Shown: positions 13,456 through 18,938 of the stretch, piece after piece
Numbering within the stretch: the first letter of the stretch is position 1
Layout: each line of letters starts with the position of its first letter
Assembly (NCBI GenBank): GCA_955652345.1
Contig: CATPBV010000198.1
Span: 1 to 18,938 of the forward strand
DNA length: 18,938 nt
Direction of reading: 5' to 3'
Origin: an uncultured Solirubrobacteraceae bacterium
GTDB taxonomy: Bacteria; Actinomycetota; Thermoleophilia; Solirubrobacterales; Solirubrobacteraceae
The notes under the pieces: generated by a model
What the model was told of the DNA's origin: nothing
Seen by the model: only the letters and a program-made list of their open reading frames with translations
The model's database searches: none
Translations under genes and position numbers: made by a program

Positions 13456-14802
13456 ATGCCGCGCTCGAGGCAACGCATCGACGATCGACCACCGGTTCGC
13501 CGCCGCCTGGGTCGGCGCTTGCGGCCAGCGCTGGCTGGGCTGCTTGCCGGGCTGATTTGCCTGATGGCTCCAGCGCTCGGCTCGTCGGCGACCGGCCGTG
13601 GATCCGGCCAGGCGCCGGGGCCGTCGGGTAACCCGACCAGTGGAGGAGTCGGGCTGTCCGGACCCGCGCCGAACCCCGGTCCTCCCAACCCGGTCCATCC
13701 AAGCGGAGGACACAACCCGTTCGCCTCCCGCGGCATGTGGATCTGGTACATCTCCGCGTCCAACGGGGGCAATCTCGCCTCGATCGTCGCGACCGCCCGC
13801 GCCCACGGCATCGGGACGCTGTTCATCAAGAGCGGCGACGGCACCGGCACCTGGTCGCAGTTCAACTCGCAGCTCGTGTCTCGGTTGCATGCAAGCGGCT
13901 TGCACGTGTGCGCCTGGCAGTACGTGTACGGGAACCATCCGGTGGGGGAGGCCGGCGTGAGCGCTGCCGCCGTCCGCGCCGGCGCGGACTGCCTGGCGAT
14001 CGATGCCGAGAGCGAGTACGAGGGCAAGTACGTGCAGGCGCAGCAGTATGTGAGCGCGCTCCGCGGCCGGATCGGCGCCCGGTTCCCGGTGGGGCTGGCG
14101 GGGTTCCCGTACGTCGACTACCACCCTGCGTTCCCATATTCGGTGTTCCTCGGACCCGGTGGCGCCCAGTACAACGCACCGCAGATGTACTGGGCCGCGA
14201 TTGGCACCACGGTCGACGCCGTCTACGCCCACACGTACGCGTATAACGCCCTGTACGGCAGGTCGATCTATCCACTCGGACAGGTCTCCGGTGACCCTCC
14301 TCCGGGCCAGATCGTCCGCTTTCGGCAGGTGTCCAGGGTCTACGGAGCCGGCGGGGTGAGCTGGTGGGACTGGCAAGACGCGACGTCGTCCGGGTGGCAC
14401 GCGCTCGCGACCGCCGCGGGCCCGCTGTTCGTGAACGCAGTGAGCCCCACGATGCCAACGATCCAGCAGGGCGATGCGGGCGACGTCGTCGTGTGGGCGC
14501 AGGAGCATCTTCTGGGTGCCCGGGACGCCGTGCCGGTCACGGGCATGTTCGGGCCCGCGACGAAGGCCGCGGTTGACGCCTTCGAGCTCGCCCATGCCAT
14601 GACGGCTGACGGCGTGATCGGCCCACGGACCTGGCAGGCGCTGCTGCGGTACGCGCCGGCGCCCGTCACCTGGATCAGGGGCGGAGCGCAGGCGGCGCGG
14701 TCTGCGGCCGCGCGGACGATGCCCGTGCCCAAGTCGGCGCGGCTGCCCGCCCGCCGCGACGAGATCCCCGGCTCGCTCGGCGCCGGCCGGCCCGGGTCCT
14801 GA
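13456..14802 (+). CDS. Secreted protein with probable TIM-barrel and peptidoglycan-binding domain
   Basis: The 448-aa product has an Arg-rich start and a hydrophobic segment (about 22-45, LRPALAGLLAGLICLMAPAL) typical of a signal peptide. A Pro/Gly linker (46-90) follows, then a domain resembling glycoside-hydrolase TIM barrels (93-320). Strand-like segments include GMWIWYIS, TLFIKSGDG, GLHVCAWQYVYG, ADCLAIDAESEYEG, VGLAGFPYVDYHP and GVSWWDWQDA. The acidic cluster Asp183/Glu185/Glu187 could be catalytic. Residues 335-400 form a PG_binding_1 domain (IQQGDAGDVVVWAQEHLLG ... DGVIGPRTWQALL). It may hydrolyse or bind cell-wall glycan, but the family is not certain. The ATG at 13456 is preferred; TTG at 13426 is possible. 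Its stop lies 3 nt from the convergent regulator stop. Confidence 0.82.
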   Translation: MPRSRQRIDDRPPVRRRLGRRLRPALAGLLAGLICLMAPALGSSATGRGSGQAPGPSGNPTSGGVGLSGPAPNPGPPNPVHPSGGHNPFASRGMWIWYISASNGGNLASIVATARAHGIGTLFIKSGDGTGTWSQFNSQLVSRLHASGLHVCAWQYVYGNHPVGEAGVSAAAVRAGADCLAIDAESEYEGKYVQAQQYVSALRGRIGARFPVGLAGFPYVDYHPAFPYSVFLGPGGAQYNAPQMYWAAIGTTVDAVYAHTYAYNALYGRSIYPLGQVSGDPPPGQIVRFRQVSRVYGAGGVSWWDWQDATSSGWHALATAAGPLFVNAVSPTMPTIQQGDAGDVVVWAQEHLLGARDAVPVTGMFGPATKAAVDAFELAHAMTADGVIGPRTWQALLRYAPAPVTWIRGGAQAARSAAARTMPVPKSARLPARRDEIPGSLGAGRPGS

Positions 14803-14805
14803 GGC

Positions 14806-15465
14806 CTAGAGGAGGCCGTGTTCGCGCGCGTACGCGACCAGATCGGCCCTGCTCGTACGACCCGTCTTCTGCTGCAGGTGCGCCCGGTGAGACTCCACGG
14901 TACGGACGCTCAGGTACAGGCGCGACGCGATCTCGCTGTTTGTGTGCCCGAGCGCGATCAGCCGCAGCACCTCGGTCTCCCGGGCGGAGAGGTCATCCGG
15001 CGGCCCGCTCGCGCTGGGCGGCTCGGCGGCGAGCCGGGCGCCGAGCTCGGGGTTCAGATACGTCCGCCCCGCGGCCGCGAGGCGCACCGCCTGTACGAGC
15101 TCGTCGTCGGCCGCCTCCTTTAGCACGTAACCCATCGCCCCCGCTCGCAGCGCCTCTCGTGCGAACGCTGGGTCGTTCTGCATCGTGAGCACGACTATCT
15201 GTGTGTCCGGGGCGCTCGAGCGCAGGCGGGGGATCGCGGGCAGGCTGGACTCGCCGGGCATGTTCAGGTCGAGGATCAGCACCTGCGGGTGATAGGCGGT
15301 GACACGACGCTCCGTCGTCGCGACGTCTCCGGCCTCGGCGATCACTCGAAACCCCTCCTCGGCCTCGAGAAGCAGCCGCAGGCCGGCCCGGACGACCTGG
15401 TGATCATCCGCGATCACGATCGTGATCGGACCGCCGCCCGCCGAGCTTTCCTCGTCCATGCGCAT
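14806..15465 (-). CDS. NarL/FixJ-family response regulator (LuxR-type HTH)
   Basis: The 219-aa protein has a receiver domain with the acidic pair Asp20-Asp21, phosphoacceptor Asp66 in LILDLNMPG, Thr94 and Lys116 in GYVLKEA. A Pro/Ser linker leads to a LuxR-type helix-turn-helix from about residue 157 (LSARETEVLRLIALGHTNSE ... LYLSVRTVESHRAHLQQKTG). Phosphorylation by a partner kinase would activate DNA binding. The histidine kinase gene lies just upstream on the same strand, and the two very probably form a two-component system. Two in-frame ATGs (15465, 15459) are possible starts, with a weak Shine-Dalgarno. The targets are unknown. Confidence 0.93.
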   Translation of the reverse strand: MRMDEESSAGGGPITIVIADDHQVVRAGLRLLLEAEEGFRVIAEAGDVATTERRVTAYHPQVLILDLNMPGESSLPAIPRLRSSAPDTQIVVLTMQNDPAFAREALRAGAMGYVLKEAADDELVQAVRLAAAGRTYLNPELGARLAAEPPSASGPPDDLSARETEVLRLIALGHTNSEIASRLYLSVRTVESHRAHLQQKTGRTSRADLVAYAREHGLL

Positions 15466-15485
15466 GAAGATAGGCGGCGCCGCGG

Positions 15486-15565
15486 CGGTTTGCGCTCAGG
15501 GACGGCTACGCCTGGGCCGGTGTGCGACCTGGCCGCAGCGACAGATCCGCCGGTTTGCGCTCAGG
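15486..15565. repeat. 15-bp direct repeat flanking the kinase-regulator junction
   Basis: CGGTTTGCGCTCAGG occurs perfectly at 15486-15500 and 15551-15565, start to start 65 bp. The second copy includes the kinase stop codon (15561-15563) and the first lies about 20 bp before the regulator start. It may be an operator pair or the trace of a small duplication. The repeat itself is certain. Confidence 0.7.
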
Positions 15566-17111
15566 CCGGCCGCGCGACGGCTGCCAGCTTGGGGTCGCCG
15601 GCGGCGGGCGCCGCCCGCGACGCGGGTACAACGGCCTCGATCTCGGTGCCAGAGCCGGAGCTCGAGATCTCGAGCCGGCCCCCGGCGAGAGCGATCCGCT
15701 CGCGCATCCCTGAGAGGCCAAACCCGCGCGAGGGCTCCCGGACGTCGAACCCGTGGCCGTCGTCGTGGATCGACACGCGGACATCGTCTCTGCGGTCGCG
15801 CACCTCCACCCTCACGCGCTCGGCCTGAGCGTGCCTGACCGCGTTGGTCAGCGACTCCTGGACGACGCGGTACACGACCGTTTCGATCTCCGGGGCGAGC
15901 CGCCTACCGCCGCCCTCCCCAAGAGCGACACCGCTCGTGATCCGAAGTCCGTGAGCGTCGCGGATCCGCTCGAACAGCGCCTCGAGCGCCGGCGCAAGCC
16001 CCAGCTGATCGAGCGCAGCCGGCCGCAGCTCGGTGATCAGCGCCCGCAGGTTTGCGATCTCCTGCCGCAGCTGCTCGACCGCGCCATCGAGCGCCGCGTG
16101 CAGAGAGGGCACGTCCTGCCGGCGACGGGCCGAGGAGAGCAGCACTCGAAGGCCTCCGAGGGCCTGGAGTGTGTCGTCGTGCAGCTCGCGCGCCCACCTG
16201 CTGCGCTCCTGCTCAGCCGCGGCAAGGCTCCGGCGCAGCCGCTCGCGCTCAACCGACTGCGCGGTGGCGACTGCTCCGGCCGCGCTCGCCGCCGCAGCCA
16301 GAAGCAGCTGTTCGTCGTCGACTCGGAATTGCGGGCCGCCGACGCGGTCGAATGCTTCGATCACCCCGAGGCGGACTCCGCGCACCATCAGCGGGACGAT
16401 CACCGCCGAGCGCGGATGCACCCCGTGCCGGGCGAGAAGCAGATCCGGAGAGCTCTCGAGCCCGTCGAGACGCTCGGGCTCGCCGGAAGCGAGCACCCGA
16501 CCCGCCGCCGAGCGACGCGCTGGCATCCGCACGCCCGTCAGCTCACGCGGCACGTTTCCCGCGGTGGCTGCGACCGTGAGCTCATCCCCCTCCGAGAGCA
16601 GGATCAGGACACCCGATGCTTCCACGAGCGAGCGCGAACGGCCCGCGATCAGCTCCAGCACGCGATCCAGCCGGGTCTCTCCGCCGATCACGCGCGCAAT
16701 CTCGGAAGTGGCTTCGAGCTCGCGGATCGAGCGCTCGAGCTCGATTCTGCGCTCGTCGGTGTCGCGATACAGCCACGCGTTAGACAGTGCGATCCCCGCC
16801 CAGTCCGCGAGCATCGACGAAATCTCACGGTCGGCCTCCCCGAGCTCGCCGTCGCATCCATCGGCGAGACGAAGGACGCGCCACGGAGCTCCGCCGATCA
16901 CGATCGGCACGTCGAGCGAGCTCTCGTCGGCGGGTGCGTCCGGGGCCAGCACCTCGGCGGACCCTGCACCGGTCAGCTCGCGGGCGTGGTCGAGCAGCTC
17001 CTCGAGGAGGCGCTCCGGGTCCCGTTGCGCGACGAGCAGACGGCCCGCTTCGCTCACGTGCCGCAGTTGGGCCTCGTCGAGTATGCCCTCGGTCTGCCTC
17101 GATCCGATCAT
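15561..17111 (-). CDS. GAF-domain sensor histidine kinase (HisKA_3 type)
   Basis: The 516-aa protein contains two GAF-like regions (about 14-115 and 132-286) joined by a helical segment (116-138). A HisKA_3 dimerisation domain follows, with phospho-acceptor His311 in ARELHDDTLQALGGL, then an HATPase_c domain. The latter has the N-box ESLTNAVRHAQA (Asn423), G1 box DDGHGFD (450-456) and G2 box GFGLSGMRERI (463-473). No transmembrane helix is visible, so it is probably a cytoplasmic sensor of a small ligand, redox state or light. No chromophore cysteine or haem ligand could be assigned. It lies 95 nt upstream of the NarL-type regulator on the same strand, with a direct repeat at the junction. 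An Ala-rich tail (498-516) follows the kinase domain. Confidence 0.92.
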   Translation of the reverse strand: MIGSRQTEGILDEAQLRHVSEAGRLLVAQRDPERLLEELLDHARELTGAGSAEVLAPDAPADESSLDVPIVIGGAPWRVLRLADGCDGELGEADREISSMLADWAGIALSNAWLYRDTDERRIELERSIRELEATSEIARVIGGETRLDRVLELIAGRSRSLVEASGVLILLSEGDELTVAATAGNVPRELTGVRMPARRSAAGRVLASGEPERLDGLESSPDLLLARHGVHPRSAVIVPLMVRGVRLGVIEAFDRVGGPQFRVDDEQLLLAAAASAAGAVATAQSVERERLRRSLAAAEQERSRWARELHDDTLQALGGLRVLLSSARRRQDVPSLHAALDGAVEQLRQEIANLRALITELRPAALDQLGLAPALEALFERIRDAHGLRITSGVALGEGGGRRLAPEIETVVYRVVQESLTNAVRHAQAERVRVEVRDRRDDVRVSIHDDGHGFDVREPSRGFGLSGMRERIALAGGRLEISSSGSGTEIEAVVPASRAAPAAGDPKLAAVARPA

Positions 17112-17203
17112 TCGAGCTCTACGCTCGGTATCGGCAAATCCGCTGCCGGACCAAAGTTCGGGCTATTGATCGGCCGGCGATCAGCGCGCCCGCGCGGACC
17201 AGC

Positions 17204-18586
17204 TCAATCGCCGCTCAACACGGTTCCGGCCTCGATTCGGGTGGGCTCGTCGGCGGTCAGCTCCACCGACCCCCGTACGACCACAGCTGCGTCGAAGGTG
17301 AAGTCGCCGCGCACCAGCAGCCGTTCTGCCTCGCGAAGCGACGGCGGCCCGTGCGGGAACCGCGCCTCGAAGTCGTCGAGCAGCTTGTAAATGCGCGGTT
17401 CGAGCTCGACGTACGGCAGCCGGCCACGCCGCTCGGGGATCGGCTCGACCACGACCTCGTCCGTCAGCGTGTAGACGTCGGAGCGCATCACCAGTAGGTC
17501 GTCGGTCGTCTTCACCGGGACGAATCTCGCGCGCGGGACGCACAGCAGCCGAGCGCCCGGGAATGTGCCGATCGCCGCGCCCATCGCGCTCTCCAGCTGG
17601 AGCACCGGCGGAGTGGCGGGATCACGGGGGTCCACGGTCTTGCGGTTGATGATCAAGGGCAGCTCGAGCACCCCGTCGGAGCGCTCGAGCACTTCCGAGA
17701 GCGACCGCAGGTCGAGCCATATGTTGTTTGTGTTGTAGTAGCGCCAGTGCTTGTAGTCGCGGAAGGACTCGGCGTCCTCGGGCGGGGTCTGAGCGACCTC
17801 ACGCAACACCAGTCGCCCGTCCGAGCGGCGGCGGGCGATGTGTCCGCCCTTGCGGTCCGCCGCGGTGCCTAGCACCACCTCCATCACGAACGGCGCGCCC
17901 TCGGCGGCCATGAACCCGGCGATCCGGGGCTCGATGCTGGCTCCAAGGTTGTCGGAGTTCGAGATCATCGCGTAGCGAAACCCTCGCTCGATGAGCATCG
18001 CGAGCATCCCCGAGCGCCGGAGCGCCCCGTACACGTCGCCGTGCCCCGGGGGACACCATTCGAGCTCGGGAGCCTCAGGCCAGGAGATTGGCTCGAGCCG
18101 CTCGGCGCCCAGCTTGGGGATCATGCTCTGCATGAAGTCCTCCGGCAGGCCGCTGTCGAGCTCCGGATGCTCGGCCAGCGCTCTGAGCGTCGCATCACGC
18201 GTGGCCTCGCTGTTCATCAGCACGAGCGGCAGCCGCACGCCATGCCTGCGGCGCAGAGCAAGCGTCTGGCCGATGATGATCTGGAGAAACGAGCGCCCAT
18301 CCCGGGCCTCGACCAGCGACTTCGGACTCCGCAGCCCCATCGTCGTGGCCAGACCCCCGTTCAGCTTGATCGCAACGACATGCTCGAGCGCGGCCGATGC
18401 GTCCAGCTCCGGCAGATCCTCCAAAGTCGGCACATCGCTTACCGGCTCGAGCTCCGAGCTCGGGAGCACCGCCGACTCTCCACTGAGCACGCGCATGTAG
18501 GCGCTGTGGAAGGCCTTGATCGCCTCCTCGTCCTGCCCGGCGTCCCGCATCTTGTGCTCGGCTGCCTGAAGTCCGTCGGAGCCCAT
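17204..18586 (-). CDS. UTP-glucose-1-phosphate uridylyltransferase, eukaryotic-type (UDPGP family)
   Basis: The 460-aa enzyme would make UDP-glucose from UTP and glucose 1-phosphate, or act on a related sugar phosphate. It has the UDPGP signature AIKLNGGLATTMGLRSPKSL (72-91), PPGHGD (179-184), the nucleotide-binding NSDNLGA (210-216), NTNNIW (285-290), KTVD (316-319) and ARFVPVKTTDDLLVMRSD (353-370). The C-terminus ends in a short beta-helix-like segment (FTFDAAVVVRGSVELTADEP). This is the eukaryotic-like class, not the bacterial GalU type. The ATG at 18586 starts 31 nt after the histidine ammonia-lyase stop. An ATG at 18655 is in frame but would overlap that gene and adds a low-complexity stretch. 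GGAGGG at 18600-18605 is 13 nt upstream, longer than ideal. Confidence 0.9.
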   Translation of the reverse strand: MGSDGLQAAEHKMRDAGQDEEAIKAFHSAYMRVLSGESAVLPSSELEPVSDVPTLEDLPELDASAALEHVVAIKLNGGLATTMGLRSPKSLVEARDGRSFLQIIIGQTLALRRRHGVRLPLVLMNSEATRDATLRALAEHPELDSGLPEDFMQSMIPKLGAERLEPISWPEAPELEWCPPGHGDVYGALRRSGMLAMLIERGFRYAMISNSDNLGASIEPRIAGFMAAEGAPFVMEVVLGTAADRKGGHIARRRSDGRLVLREVAQTPPEDAESFRDYKHWRYYNTNNIWLDLRSLSEVLERSDGVLELPLIINRKTVDPRDPATPPVLQLESAMGAAIGTFPGARLLCVPRARFVPVKTTDDLLVMRSDVYTLTDEVVVEPIPERRGRLPYVELEPRIYKLLDDFEARFPHGPPSLREAERLLVRGDFTFDAAVVVRGSVELTADEPTRIEAGTVLSGD

Positions 18587-18617
18587 CGCTAACGGCTCAC
18601 CCTCCGCATCGACCGGA

Positions 18618-18938
18618 TCACCCGAGCGCTCCGACCGCTTCCTCGACGGCCCCAAGAAGCTCGCCGGACGTGATCAGCTCCTGCGCCCGTGCCAGCTCAG
18701 GAGCGACGTAGCGGTCGGGCCCCGGGCCCTCGATCCGCGTGCGCACGGCCTCGAGCGCGGCCCCTGTCCCCGGGCCGGGCCGCAATGGCTTACGCAGGTC
18801 GAGCCCCCGAGCCGCGCACACGAGCTCGACTGCAAGGATCCTCGCTAGGTTCGCGACCGCCGCCCTGAGCTTGCGGGCCGCGCCCCACCCCATCGACACG
18901 TGGTCCTCCTGCATCGCGCTCGTCGGCAGCGAGTCGAC
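18618..18938 (-). CDS. hutH: Histidine ammonia-lyase, C-terminal part (truncated by window edge)
   Basis: The visible 106 residues open with VDSLPTSAMQEDHVSMGWGA, matching the late active-site segment of histidine ammonia-lyase (compare the usual S-x-QEDHVSMG), which deaminates histidine to urocanate in the Hut pathway. The segment AVANLARILAVELVCAARGL matches the following helices. The N-terminal part with the Ala-Ser-Gly prosthetic group lies beyond the right edge, so a related aromatic lyase cannot be excluded, though QEDHVSMG favours HutH. The frame is open to the end of the window. The uridylyltransferase gene starts 31 nt downstream on the same strand; no other hut gene is in the window. 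Confidence 0.88.
   Translation of the reverse strand, partial: VDSLPTSAMQEDHVSMGWGAARKLRAAVANLARILAVELVCAARGLDLRKPLRPGPGTGAALEAVRTRIEGPGPDRYVAPELARAQELITSGELLGAVEEAVGALG

Noticed and set aside
13108..14595. 495-aa open minus-strand frame opposite the two exported proteins
   Set aside because: It has no family resemblance and is antisense to two well-supported genes with signal peptides and known domains.
15753..17390. 545-aa open plus-strand frame opposite the histidine kinase
   Set aside because: It is antisense to a kinase with all its catalytic boxes intact, and its composition is typical of a shadow.
18587..18655. Longer start of the uridylyltransferase at 18655
   Set aside because: It would overlap the histidine ammonia-lyase end and adds a charged low-complexity stretch unlike the family. 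The start at 18586 is preferred.

Overview
The window is GC-rich, gene-dense actinobacterial DNA. Several features point to the class Thermoleophilia (Solirubrobacterales-like). These are an actinobacterial-type integration host factor (mIHF family), a surface protein with the N-terminus RRPRITYANIVSSLALFIAL that I associate with that group, Mce/Mla-type YrbE permeases, and frequent GTG/TTG starts with 4-nt stop/start overlaps. This placement is inference from protein style, not from a marker gene. I see no rRNA, tRNA, CRISPR array, insertion sequence or transposase.

Left edge (1-660): a structured non-coding leader with two hairpins precedes a small mIHF-family nucleoid protein on the plus strand.

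Central minus-strand block (657-8516), in transcription order: two MlaE/YrbE permeases, an MlaF-like ATPase, a 111-bp imperfect palindrome, a 907-aa RND (MMPL/HpnN-like) transporter, a membrane-anchored thioredoxin-fold protein, a stand-alone B3/B4-domain protein, a 161-aa coiled-coil protein and a 128-aa three-helix membrane protein. Most junctions are tight: gaps of 2 and 3 nt, then GTGA and ATGA overlaps. It reads as one lipid or hydrophobic-compound transport locus. No MCE-domain (MlaD-like) protein, the usual partner of such permeases, is encoded in the block.

Middle (8635-12800): a divergent lipoprotein gene, a convergent YghZ/Gpr-type aldo/keto reductase, and a large type III glutamine synthetase.

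Right-centre (12875-14802): two exported proteins on the plus strand. One is a short collagen-like (Gly-X-Y) surface protein. The other is a secreted protein with a probable TIM barrel and a C-terminal peptidoglycan-binding domain.

Right (14806-18938), minus strand: a NarL/LuxR response regulator downstream of its probable cognate GAF-GAF-HisKA_3 histidine kinase, a eukaryotic-type UTP-glucose-1-phosphate uridylyltransferase, and the C-terminal end of histidine ammonia-lyase cut by the window edge.

The points most worth following up are the Mla-like ABC plus RND plus thioredoxin-fold locus without an MCE protein, the two palindromic elements at 4161-4197 and 5747-5857, and the orphan mIHF paralog with its hairpin leader.
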